Assembly (NCBI RefSeq): GCF_000013145.1
Contig: NC_007799.1
Coordinates: forward strand, 682,001 to 746,000
DNA length: 64,000 bases
Reading direction: 5' to 3'
DNA from: Ehrlichia chaffeensis str. Arkansas
GTDB lineage: Bacteria > Pseudomonadota > Alphaproteobacteria > Rickettsiales > Anaplasmataceae
Translations under genes and position numbers: made by a program
In this document: positions 10,428-19,179 of the stretch, piece after piece
How positions within the stretch are numbered: position 1 is the stretch's first letter
Layout: the number at the start of each line of letters is the position of its first letter
Notes under the pieces: generated by a model
What the model was told of the DNA's origin: nothing
Seen by the model: the letters and a program-made list of their open reading frames with translations, nothing else
Databases searched by the model: none

Positions 10428-10502
10428 TTGCGGGGACCGGATTTGAACCGAGCGACCTACAGGTTATGAGCCTGTCGAGCTACCAGACTGCTCTACCCCG
10501 CA
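10428..10502 (-). tRNA. Initiator tRNA-fMet (CAU)
   Basis: Cloverleaf with acceptor TGCGGGG/CCCCGCA, D-arm beginning GAGCAG, anticodon stem ACAGG/CCTGT with loop CTCATAA (anticodon CAU), and T-loop TTCAAAT. The overall sequence follows the alphaproteobacterial initiator tRNA, including A29:U41 in the anticodon stem. Base 1 appears to be T rather than the usual C, giving a weak U1:A72 pair instead of the C1xA72 mismatch. CCA is not encoded and a T-run follows the 3' end. It lies just downstream of ank200 on the same strand. Confidence 0.92.
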
Positions 10503-10547
10503 TATTAATATGCCATAAATTTCAGATCAAATATTTACTATACTAAA

Positions 10548-13500
10548 TTATTTGCTCTGGCAAGAACTTTTTTTCACATCAGCACCTTGACTTGTACTAG
10601 GAGATACTGCTTGAGCACCTATATCTTCAGATGTAATAGGAGGTAGTCCCTGAACAATATCTGTAATTTCCTCACTTAATTCTTGTAGCTGTTCTTCTGA
10701 AGCCTTATGTTGTCCTTCACCCTTATCAAATATTCCACTAAGAAATAATGATTCACTTGAAGATGACAATCCTCTAGAAGATAACGATGATAAACCACTG
10801 CTGCTTAAACTCGATATTTCCTCCACAGAGGAAGATACAGATACGGTATCGGTCTCAAAACCACTCTCCTTCGCTGATGCACCTAGAGATACAGTAGGAC
10901 TCATTGTTATTGTATTCAGTTCAGGAGAATAAGATGGAAGTCTATGCAACACAGATTTTTGCGACTTACTGCTATCAACACCTTCTTCTACACCATCTAA
11001 TGTTTTATAAACAGGAACACTAGGAATAAACTCCTGAAACGGAGATGATCCCTGAACCTGTTCACTCTGTATTTCCTTTTCTGATAATGATTCACTACTA
11101 CTAGAGACTCCCTGAAACTTTCCACTTTGTATCCCCTCTTGTAATGATTTAGGACTACTAAAATCGGGTCCATGTAGACCATGAACTGCAGCTTTTGCTT
11201 CATATTTTAGTAGGGTCTTGTATACAGAACGTCCTAAGACCTTATCTAATATTGTTTTAGGCTTTTTAAGATGACTTTCCCCTTCAACACATCCTGATAA
11301 TAATTTACCATCCAAACTAGGTATCGTTAATGTGTCGCAACTACATGCTTTAATCAATTTTTTGGAATATGTACTATCCCCTGATACAGCATAATGCACA
11401 GGAGTTTTCCCTTCGTCATTTCGAACATTAACTGTACTTGACAAAGATTCTTTATCCAAACCATTTAACATTAAATCAACTACTTCATTCAAACCTTGCT
11501 GAATGGTCTGTAAGCCTTCAGCACCAGGTCTCAGAGCTAAATGCAATGCTGTATTACCGTACAAATTTTGCACACCTATTACAGCACTTAAATCCCTTTT
11601 ATCACAACCTTCTAATATTATTCGCGCACATTTACCATCATAATTCTTCAGTGCACAATGCAAAGGTGTATCACCATTGTTATTTGGTGTACATGCTAAA
11701 GCCTCTAGCACATCTTTATTTAAATTACTTACTAATAATTTTACTAAATCTGGATTACCTGAATTAACAGCTACATGTAATAACGTCTCTCCTGCATCAT
11801 TTTTTGCTCCCGCAATCTTTGAGAAATCTTTTTTGTCCAAAGCAGATATCATAGCAGATGCTATCTTAGTACCAGATAACTTAAGAGCTAAATGCAGCGG
11901 TGTATCACCATTACTATTTTGTTTTGAGAGAATATCCCTGGCAGTTCTTCCACCTTTAGATATTAGCGTTTTTACACCCTTTTCAGCAAAACCTTTTTCT
12001 TGATGGTTAACAAGCATATGACATGCTGTATTACCATCTCTTCCTACGGCAGTAGCATTACATCCTTTAGAAGATAACAATTCCAGCATAACAAGATCAG
12101 TGTTTTCCACAGCAATCATTAACAAACTATTTTTATAATGAATACTGTTCTCATCAGAGACTTTTTGATTAATATCTCCACCACTAGCAACCAGTTTCTT
12201 AACAGCATGAGTATTACCAGACACTACAGCAGAAACTAATGGAGATGCTTTACCTTCTACATTAATCCTTTCACCTTGTTCCAGTAATAAATCTAATAAT
12301 TTGTTATACCCAGAATTTATACACTTTTGTAAAAGTATATTTTTATCCTCACTTTGACCAATTTTTGCACCACTATTTAATAAAAGCTTAACTATAGGAA
12401 CAAGTTTTTTTTCATTTTGTCCTGAATATATAGCACTAGATATCACAGAACGGCCGTTATTATCCACAGTATTAACATCTGCTCCAGCATTACATAGAGC
12501 TTTTACAGTTTTCAAATCTCCTTTTTCCATCGCAGAATGCGCAGACGTTTTACCATCAGCATTTCTAACATTAAGATCAATAGAAGGATGGGACAATAAT
12601 CTCTTAATAAGACTATGGTTACCTCTATTAATTGCATATTGCAACACAGTATTTTGATCGGGTCCCATAGTTTGATTAACATTCACACTTTCATGTTCAA
12701 CCATCCTTTTTATTATACTACCATCACCTCGGATACATGCTAGATGTAATGGAGTAAGTGTACTATCACTCTGAGCATTAACTTCTTCTCCTGAAGCGTT
12801 CTCAATAATCAATTTTACAGTTTTAACATCTGCAAATAAAGCAGCCATATGAACAGGATTGAATCCATTAGGGGACGATTGTCTGAGGATATCTGGAGAT
12901 TTTTTTAAAAATAAATTAAGCAATTGTAGATTATTCGCTTTAACAGCAGCATGCACTGGAGAAGTAGGAAAATTTTGTGAATTCAGATAACCATATAAGT
13001 CTCCACTTACACCTGATAATATACTCTGCGAACCAAAACCAGACACATTTAACCTAGGCCCACTTCCTTCTCTTATTAATAATTCTTGCAAAACTTGTTT
13101 CCCATGGTGCTTTTTTATAGATTGCCTTACGGTTTCAAATGCCTTGGTACCTTCAACTTTACAAGCAATATGCAAAGGTGTATCACCTTGCAAATCTTCA
13201 CATAATAATGATGCAGCAGAACTTTTAACACCTTGAACACGTCCTTTAACTGAACATAAATTTTTTATCGATTTTATATCATTACCAGCAACAGCATAAT
13301 GTAAAGGTGTACTATAATTCTTATCACGTACAGCACAATCTACACCATTTTGTAATAACATCACAGATAACCCTTTTGAATTACCGCTGATTGCCGCACA
13401 ATGCAATGGAGTACGTCCATTTACATCTTGTGTATTAACTGCACTAGCTTGAGGAGACTCAGCTTTTGTATTTCTGATTACATATGATAGCACCTCAGAA

Positions 13501-14939
13501 GAAGCAGCTTCAGCAGCATAATGTATAGGCATCCTACCAGTAGGATGATCTATAAGATTAAAATCCATACCACATTCATTAGCAACCTGTATGTTCCCTA
13601 TAGAACAGCCAGGGTTCTGAACCATAACATGCAATGGGGATTGATTTCCAAAATTTCTAATATTAATTATATTACTATTTGTCTTAGATATACAATTATC
13701 CAATACTTGACCATTACAATTTTTAGCAGCATGGTGCAATGGTAAATTTCCATCAGCATCCTGAATATTATAACCATCAAGACCACTCTCGCCGAATGAA
13801 TTCTCTACACTTTCTATAGCGTTAATGATCCTTGGATCAACATTATATGCATAAGCTAAATGCAGTAATGTCATTACATTTCTACCTTCACGGACAGGAT
13901 TATTAGGAATATCAACTTGCACTGGCTCATTAATTAGTTCAGATATCCCTTCCTTATCATTTTTTAAAATACTAACAATTTCTTCTAGATCTGGCTCAGG
14001 TAAATTTCCTTCAGATTGTACTATTTTATCACAAATATGACGCATTAACCCATCAGTTACTAGAAATTTAGGATCTATCTCTTCATCATGAATAACTGCA
14101 TCCCTAACACCTTCCCACATAACATCGTCAAACTCCATAGCGTACGAACCATCATTAAAGCCATATGGTCCATTCACTAACTGTCTGTCCCCTATACTAG
14201 GACCTTGATATCCCGCTTGATCTAACTGTTGACCACCTTGACCAAGTCCTTGGAAGTCAGCAGGATCTTGATATATATCTTCTTCAAGTTCTTCACCTGC
14301 TTCTTGAGGTACAGGGTTTTCCTGAATTCCATCTGCACCTGCACCTTGTGAAACTTGATCAAGACTCGCATATGGATCTTCTTCCATTTCTTCCTGATGC
14401 CCGGGTATTCCCTGATATATAGGATCTTCCTGAGGCTCAACTTCACCCACATTGTTTCTTGGCGGAAGTGGAGGAGCAATTTCTTCCTCTTCTTCAACAG
14501 AAGGATCTTCTTCTAATACTTGAGTAGGAGCAGGTCTTTGACCTTTAGGTAAAGGTACCGCATACAATGGATCTTCTTCAACTGCTTCCTGAAGCTCAGC
14601 TACATCCCCTCTTGGCGGAAGTGGAGGAGCAATTTCTTCTTCTTCAACAGAAGGATCTTCTTCTAATACTTGAGTAGGAGTAGGTCTCTGATCTTTAGGT
14701 AAAGGTACCGCATACAAACCTTCTTCTACAGTTTCTCCTGTTTCTTGCTGAGAAGGCAAATCAGCAACATCTAATCCACCAACAGCACCTTCTTCTACTG
14801 GTTGGGCTAGCGGTGGTTGACCTTCAACATGTTGTTGATCTTCTCCACCAGGCTGAGGATTAACCTGATCTGAACTTTGAATATTATCCTCTTGCGAATT
14901 AGGATTTTGTTGTAAATTATCTTGTTTTGGATCTGCCAT
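10548..14939 (-). CDS. ank200: Large ankyrin-repeat effector p200/Ank200
   Basis: A 1463-residue protein. N-terminal part (about 1-300): acidic and proline-rich, with two near-identical repeats of about 50 residues, each containing LYAVPLPK and the PxxPxR motif APPLPPR, then tyrosine-containing acidic segments (DPIYQ, EDIYQDP). Middle (about 350-1220): roughly 20 ankyrin repeats recognisable as TPLHxA-type helices. C-terminus (about 1290-1463): serine-rich. I recognise it as Ehrlichia p200/Ank200. In the literature that protein is a type I secreted, nuclear-translocated effector that binds host Alu-Sx DNA. The SH3-ligand and phosphotyrosine roles of the N-terminal motifs are my inference. It has no signal peptide. 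Confidence 0.93.
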   Translation of the reverse strand: MADPKQDNLQQNPNSQEDNIQSSDQVNPQPGGEDQQHVEGQPPLAQPVEEGAVGGLDVADLPSQQETGETVEEGLYAVPLPKDQRPTPTQVLEEDPSVEEEEIAPPLPPRGDVAELQEAVEEDPLYAVPLPKGQRPAPTQVLEEDPSVEEEEEIAPPLPPRNNVGEVEPQEDPIYQGIPGHQEEMEEDPYASLDQVSQGAGADGIQENPVPQEAGEELEEDIYQDPADFQGLGQGGQQLDQAGYQGPSIGDRQLVNGPYGFNDGSYAMEFDDVMWEGVRDAVIHDEEIDPKFLVTDGLMRHICDKIVQSEGNLPEPDLEEIVSILKNDKEGISELINEPVQVDIPNNPVREGRNVMTLLHLAYAYNVDPRIINAIESVENSFGESGLDGYNIQDADGNLPLHHAAKNCNGQVLDNCISKTNSNIINIRNFGNQSPLHVMVQNPGCSIGNIQVANECGMDFNLIDHPTGRMPIHYAAEAASSEVLSYVIRNTKAESPQASAVNTQDVNGRTPLHCAAISGNSKGLSVMLLQNGVDCAVRDKNYSTPLHYAVAGNDIKSIKNLCSVKGRVQGVKSSAASLLCEDLQGDTPLHIACKVEGTKAFETVRQSIKKHHGKQVLQELLIREGSGPRLNVSGFGSQSILSGVSGDLYGYLNSQNFPTSPVHAAVKANNLQLLNLFLKKSPDILRQSSPNGFNPVHMAALFADVKTVKLIIENASGEEVNAQSDSTLTPLHLACIRGDGSIIKRMVEHESVNVNQTMGPDQNTVLQYAINRGNHSLIKRLLSHPSIDLNVRNADGKTSAHSAMEKGDLKTVKALCNAGADVNTVDNNGRSVISSAIYSGQNEKKLVPIVKLLLNSGAKIGQSEDKNILLQKCINSGYNKLLDLLLEQGERINVEGKASPLVSAVVSGNTHAVKKLVASGGDINQKVSDENSIHYKNSLLMIAVENTDLVMLELLSSKGCNATAVGRDGNTACHMLVNHQEKGFAEKGVKTLISKGGRTARDILSKQNSNGDTPLHLALKLSGTKIASAMISALDKKDFSKIAGAKNDAGETLLHVAVNSGNPDLVKLLVSNLNKDVLEALACTPNNNGDTPLHCALKNYDGKCARIILEGCDKRDLSAVIGVQNLYGNTALHLALRPGAEGLQTIQQGLNEVVDLMLNGLDKESLSSTVNVRNDEGKTPVHYAVSGDSTYSKKLIKACSCDTLTIPSLDGKLLSGCVEGESHLKKPKTILDKVLGRSVYKTLLKYEAKAAVHGLHGPDFSSPKSLQEGIQSGKFQGVSSSSESLSEKEIQSEQVQGSSPFQEFIPSVPVYKTLDGVEEGVDSSKSQKSVLHRLPSYSPELNTITMSPTVSLGASAKESGFETDTVSVSSSVEEISSLSSSGLSSLSSRGLSSSSESLFLSGIFDKGEGQHKASEEQLQELSEEITDIVQGLPPITSEDIGAQAVSPSTSQGADVKKSSCQSK

Positions 14940-15076
14940 AAAAACTTCCTATACAAACTATTTAGATTATCCTTGCAAATTATTACAAATAATAAATTTC
15001 CAACCATTTAAACAATCAACATAAGGCTATGCATATTTAAATACATTAAAGTGGTTTCAATAATCCGCAGTCATAG
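14940..15076. other. Promoter region of ank200
   Basis: Short AT-rich region between the ank200 start and the first dgt-derived tandem repeat. No defined promoter element could be assigned. Confidence 0.3.
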
Positions 15077-15145
15077 GATATCAACAATACTTAAAAAAAT
15101 AATTAATATAGACTTGTATGACATCTATCCCACGATCAATACTAC

Positions 15146-15337
15146 TAAAATACCAATATTTCATACGTTGTATCAAAGATTTTTCTATGCTCTTGAATAG
15201 CAAAACGATCTGTCATGCCTAAGATAAAATCACAAATACACAATTGATCGATCTATTAAATTAGCATCCATCGCTTTTACACCCCAATCAGAAGGTAAAA
15301 TCTGTGGATCATCATAAAAAACTTGAAATAATTCCTT
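15146..15337 (-). pseudogene. Dead copy 1 of dgt C-terminal codons
   Basis: This stretch matches the last ~64 codons of dgt at about 15666-15857. One base too many in the IVICDF region puts the frame out and creates a TGA. It has no start and cannot be a gene. Confidence 0.8.
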
Positions 15338-15404
15338 GGATATCAACAATAATTAAAAAAATAATTAATATAGACTTGTATGATAATACTACGATCAATG
15401 CTAC

Positions 15405-15596
15405 TAAAATACTAACATTTCATACGTTGTATCAAAGATTTTTCTATGCTCTTGAATAGCAAAACGATCTGTCATGCCTGAGATAAAATCACAAATACAT
15501 AATTGATCGATCTATTAAATTAGCATCCATCGCTTTTACACCCCAATCAGAAGGTAAAATCTGTGGATCATTATAAAAAACTTGAAATAATTCTTT
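15405..15596 (-). pseudogene. Dead copy 2 of dgt C-terminal codons
   Basis: Second copy of the dgt 3' end, with the same one-base insertion as copy 1 and a few private substitutions. The shared insertion suggests that one dead copy was itself duplicated. Confidence 0.8.
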
Positions 15597-15665
15597 GAAT
15601 ATCAACAATACTTAAAAAAATAATTAATATAGATTTGTATAACATCTATACTACGATCAATACTA

Positions 15666-16859
15666 CTAAAATACCAACATCTCGTACGTTGTATCAAAGA
15701 TTTTTCTATGCTCTTGAATAGCAAAACGATCTGTCATGCCTGAGATAAAATCACAAATTACAATTGATCGATCTATTAAATTAGCATCCATTGCTTTCAC
15801 ACCCCAATCAGAAGGTAAAATCTGTGGATCATCATAAAAAACTTGAAATAATTCTTTTATTATACGCTTTACTTTATTTTTTACCCTTTTCACTTTATAG
15901 TAGTTGTATAATTTAGTTCTAAGAAAGTTTTGTAAGCCTATTTTATACTGATTCATTTCTTCAGAAAAATGTACAAATACTTTACCTAACTTCCTAATAT
16001 CATCATGAGAACGTATATCATACTCTTTAATATTGTTTGTAACCTGAGATATTATATCCATTAACATAATATCAACAGTTCTTCTTAGAAACTCATGCAC
16101 AATTCGATTATCAGATACACTTAATCCAGAGTTATCATCTATTACTTTCTTTAAGATGTCCCCAATCAATGGTAATTCTAATAATTCCTCTATAACCAAA
16201 ATTTTTGCTCTTATTCCATCATCAATATCATGCATATTATAAGCTATATCATCAGAGATAGATGCAATTTGAGCTTCAGCACTAGAAAAATTGTCAAGGT
16301 CTAACTTATAATATGAATCATAATCTAACATAAACTTATGTATTTTTTTATTAGAATTAATTCGATTTTCCCCTGTAATAGGACCATTATGTTTAGCTAC
16401 TCCTTCCAATGTTTCCCAAGTAAGGTTCATGCCATCAAATTTTATATATCTTTTTTCTAAAAATGTTAATATCCTCAGAGCCTGAATATTATGATCAAAT
16501 CCTAAATGATGCATAGTCATCTCATTTAAAGCATCTTCTCCTGCATGCCCAAATGGAGGATGACCCAAATCATGTGCTAAAGATATAGCTTCTGTTAAAT
16601 CTTCATTAAATCTCAGCTTTCTACTTAATGACCTTGCTATTTGAGCAACTTCAAGACTATGAGTTAGTCTTGTTCTATAATAATCATTTTCATAATTAAT
16701 AAATACTTGTGTTTTATACTGTAATTTACGGAATGCACCCGAATATATAATGCGGTCACGATCCCTTTGATAACAGTCGCAATATTGGTCTTCCTCTTCA
16801 TGAAATATTCTACCTCTTGTTTCAGTAGGATTACATGCATATTTTACTAGATCTAACAT
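15666..16859 (-). CDS. dgt: Deoxyguanosinetriphosphate triphosphohydrolase-like protein
   Basis: HD-superfamily enzyme expected to hydrolyse dNTPs to deoxynucleoside and triphosphate. The HD metal-binding motif is visible as RLTHSLEVAQIAR followed by AHDLGHPPFGHAGE. The N-terminus has ETRGR and SGAFRKLQ(Y)KTQVF as in the family. The frame is open to a TTG at 16877; I chose the ATG at 16859, giving MLDLVKYACNP as in relatives. The 3' end lies in the third unit of a tandem repeat. It is divergent from the IscA-like gene, with only about 70 bases between starts. Confidence 0.92.
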   Translation of the reverse strand: MLDLVKYACNPTETRGRIFHEEEDQYCDCYQRDRDRIIYSGAFRKLQYKTQVFINYENDYYRTRLTHSLEVAQIARSLSRKLRFNEDLTEAISLAHDLGHPPFGHAGEDALNEMTMHHLGFDHNIQALRILTFLEKRYIKFDGMNLTWETLEGVAKHNGPITGENRINSNKKIHKFMLDYDSYYKLDLDNFSSAEAQIASISDDIAYNMHDIDDGIRAKILVIEELLELPLIGDILKKVIDDNSGLSVSDNRIVHEFLRRTVDIMLMDIISQVTNNIKEYDIRSHDDIRKLGKVFVHFSEEMNQYKIGLQNFLRTKLYNYYKVKRVKNKVKRIIKELFQVFYDDPQILPSDWGVKAMDANLIDRSIVICDFISGMTDRFAIQEHRKIFDTTYEMLVF

Positions 16860-16928
16860 AGTTATAATTTGACACAAATAAAAAGTATGATATACTCACT
16901 CGTTAGTTTTTAATTCGGTATTGCATAT

Positions 16929-17381
16929 ATGTCAAACTTAAAGAGTGCAGACTTAACCCTTACAGAAAATGCTGTTAATAAAATTAAACATTTAATTGAT
17001 CAAGAAGAAGATGCAGATTCTCTTTTATGCCTATCCGTTTCTGGTGGTGGATGTTCAGGATTTCAGTATAACTTCAACATTTGCAATATAAATACATTAC
17101 TTGCTGATGACGAAGATGATGAAGACGACGATTATGACTTTCTTGACGATGATGATGAAGAATACGATGACGAAGATGAGTTAGAGGGAGGAAGCAGTGC
17201 AAAGTTTACCGTTTTTGATGAAGAGACCGGAAAGCCTCTATTACTAATAGATCAAGCATCTAATAATCTTTTAAAGCACTCTATAATAGATTATGTTGAA
17301 GATATTAATGGGTCAAGATTTATAATCAACAACCCAATTGCAAAATCTAAGTGTGGATGTGGTAATAGTTTCTCTATATAA
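16929..17381 (+). CDS. Iron-sulfur cluster carrier of the IscA/ErpA (HesB) family with acidic insert
   Basis: A-type carrier protein for Fe-S cluster assembly. The three conserved cysteines are present: Cys42 in GGGCSGF, and Cys142 and Cys144 in the C-terminal CGCG. Residues 60-86 form a very acidic insert, almost all Asp and Glu, between the first cysteine and the rest of the fold. It lengthens the protein to 150 residues from the usual 105-120. The rest of the domain (FTVFDEETGKPLLLID, FIINNP) is ordinary. It leads a plus-strand group with lepB and nuoI. Whether it is IscA or ErpA cannot be decided here. Confidence 0.88.
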   Translation: MSNLKSADLTLTENAVNKIKHLIDQEEDADSLLCLSVSGGGCSGFQYNFNICNINTLLADDEDDEDDDYDFLDDDDEEYDDEDELEGGSSAKFTVFDEETGKPLLLIDQASNNLLKHSIIDYVEDINGSRFIINNPIAKSKCGCGNSFSI

Positions 17382-17395
17382 GTCATGGTATAACT

Positions 17396-18103
17396 TTGAA
17401 AAAATATTACTCTTTCATAAGGCTTTTTTCAACTGTATTTCTTGCCTTAGTTGTAGCTCTATTGCTGCGGGTCTTTTTATTTGAACCATTCCACATACCT
17501 TCCGGTTCAATGAAAAGTACATTGTTAGTAGGTGACTATATATTTATCAGTAAGTATAGCTATGGTTATAGCAAGCATTCTATTCCCTTTTCACTACCAA
17601 TAATAAAAGGTCGCATTTTTTCTAAACTACCAAAAGCTGGTGATGTTGTTGTATTTCGTCCACCTAAAGAGATGAATCTTCATTATATCAAAAGAGTCAT
17701 TGGAGTACCTGGAGATAAAATACAGCTCATTGATGGGTTTTTGTATATTAATGGAGAAAAAATGAAGTATGAAAAGCTGGGTGATTTTGTTGATGATGAC
17801 GGAAAGGTAATTAGCCGCTATTCAGAAACTCTATATAATGGAAATACTCATGAAATATTAGACGAAGTTCCAGGTAGCCCACTTGACAACACTCCTGTAT
17901 ATCATGTACCTGAAGGGTATGTTTTTGTACTAGGAGATAATAGGGATAATTCCCGAGATAGCAGGTTTATTACAGATGTTGGATACATCCCTCTTGAAAA
18001 CATCGTAGGTAAAGCTCATGTGGTAGCACTGTCATTTAAAAAGTCTGATACTGTTTTACCTTTTGCAATAAGGTTAGATAGAATATGGCATACTATTAAT
18101 TAG
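17396..18103 (+). CDS. lepB: Signal peptidase I
   Basis: Membrane serine/lysine protease that removes signal peptides from exported proteins. An N-terminal membrane anchor (residues about 8-28) is followed by the catalytic box [14 protein letters not shown], with Ser38 as nucleophile, the [11 protein letters not shown] box with the general-base Lys, and the [11 protein letters not shown] box. The 235-residue length is normal for alphaproteobacteria. It starts at a TTG 14 bases after the upstream stop; no ATG fits as well without losing the anchor. It probably shares a transcript with the IscA-like gene and nuoI. Confidence 0.95.
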   Translation: MKKYYSFIRLFSTVFLALVVALLLRVFLFEPFHIPSGSMKSTLLVGDYIFISKYSYGYSKHSIPFSLPIIKGRIFSKLPKAGDVVVFRPPKEMNLHYIKRVIGVPGDKIQLIDGFLYINGEKMKYEKLGDFVDDDGKVISRYSETLYNGNTHEILDEVPGSPLDNTPVYHVPEGYVFVLGDNRDNSRDSRFITDVGYIPLENIVGKAHVVALSFKKSDTVLPFAIRLDRIWHTIN

Positions 18104-18111
18104 GCCTATTT

Positions 18112-18621
18112 ATGATTTATAAGAAAAATTTTTCAAAGTTATCACCTATCACAAATTTGATACGTAGTGCTCTTCTTAACTGTAGGGGTATGTACATTAC
18201 TTTACGTTATATGTTTAAGCCAAAAGTTACTTTAAACTATCCATTAGAAAAAGGTCCCTTAAGTACAAGGTTTAGAGGAGAACATGCATTACGCAAGTAT
18301 AAAAATGGAGAAGAACGTTGTATAGCATGCAAATTGTGTGAAGCTATATGTCCAGCTCAAGCAATCACAATTGAAGCTCAAGAACGAGATGATGGTAGTC
18401 GCCGTACAGTACGCTATGATATAGACATGACAAAATGCATATATTGCGGTTTCTGCCAAGAAGCATGCCCTGTAGATGCAATAGTAGAAGGTCCAAATTT
18501 TGAATATGCAACAGAAACAAGAGAGGAGCTTATGTACAACAAAAGTAAATTACTCCATAATGGACAAATATGGGAAGAAGCCATTGATTTAAGGATCAAA
18601 AAGAATAGCCAATTTTATTAA
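18112..18621 (+). CDS. nuoI: NADH-quinone oxidoreductase subunit I
   Basis: Peripheral-arm subunit of respiratory complex I that carries clusters N6a and N6b on the way to quinone. Two 4Fe-4S motifs are clear: [12 protein letters not shown] and [12 protein letters not shown]. The 169-residue length, the N-terminal amphipathic membrane-contact region and the C-terminal [12 protein letters not shown] segment are typical. It starts 8 bases after lepB. No other nuo subunits lie in this window, so in this genome the complex I genes are split. Confidence 0.97.
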   Translation: MIYKKNFSKLSPITNLIRSALLNCRGMYITLRYMFKPKVTLNYPLEKGPLSTRFRGEHALRKYKNGEERCIACKLCEAICPAQAITIEAQERDDGSRRTVRYDIDMTKCIYCGFCQEACPVDAIVEGPNFEYATETREELMYNKSKLLHNGQIWEEAIDLRIKKNSQFY

Positions 18622-18736
18622 TAAAATCAAATTTTTAAGTATATATAATCATCTTCTACATTAAAAATTCTGTCAATTATTACGATATACTTTTAAAATC
18701 AGTTATAACGTTTTATATTTTTTTGTCATTAGTGTA

Positions 18737-19015
18737 TCATACAAGTAAATCATTTCTAATTTTTAGAACTCTTTTATAATTTAAATACACACTATTCAAT
18801 AACTCAATTATATTTTGATCATGACAAGATGATATAATACTTATATCAGACTTAATTTTCTTACGTTTACAATTTAATAGGTCTAGTAATTCTTTTTCTA
18901 TACACTGGAGATCTTTCACTGTTGAAAAATCTAATTGTTTTAAATACTCAATTTGTATATCAAGAATATTTACTATCTGTGATTTTATTTCAATTATATC
19001 ATTCAATATAAACAC
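18737..19015 (-). CDS. Small helical protein of unknown function
   Basis: Unrecognised 92-residue protein rich in Ile, Leu, Lys and Glu. Heptad-like spacing over most of its length suggests a helical bundle or coiled coil. It starts at GTG with a GGGGG run 4-6 bases upstream that could serve as a ribosome binding site. There is no signal peptide or membrane segment. It sits alone, convergent with nuoI and downstream of typA. It is likely a real gene given the good ribosome binding site and clean frame. Confidence 0.6.
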   Translation of the reverse strand: MFILNDIIEIKSQIVNILDIQIEYLKQLDFSTVKDLQCIEKELLDLLNCKRKKIKSDISIISSCHDQNIIELLNSVYLNYKRVLKIRNDLLV

Positions 19016-19179
19016 TAAAACCCCCTAAATATGGATGCATTCCATATTCCTATAGAAGATTAGTTACTATAAATCTCTACCTTTTTTCTTAATAATAAAA
19101 TACCAAGATACTTAGTTAATAAAAACTCAACCTTTATCAAATATCCAAAATTATATGATTTTTAAATACTTAACCTAAA

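Larger units (their letters stand above)
15077..15857. repeat. Three tandem copies of a ~260-bp unit carrying the dgt 3' end
   Basis: Units at about 15077-15337, 15338-15596 and 15597-15857 are strongly alike, each beginning GATATCAACAAT or AATATCAACAAT and ending near CTTGAAATAATTC. The third unit contains the real last ~64 codons of dgt. The first two are dead copies with the same sequence plus an inserted base that shifts the frame. The arrays fill the entire dgt-ank200 spacer, consistent with local tandem duplication. Confidence 0.9.

Noticed and set aside
11438-12003. Two overlapping plus-strand frames inside ank200
   Set aside because: Shadows of the ankyrin repeat codons on the other strand.
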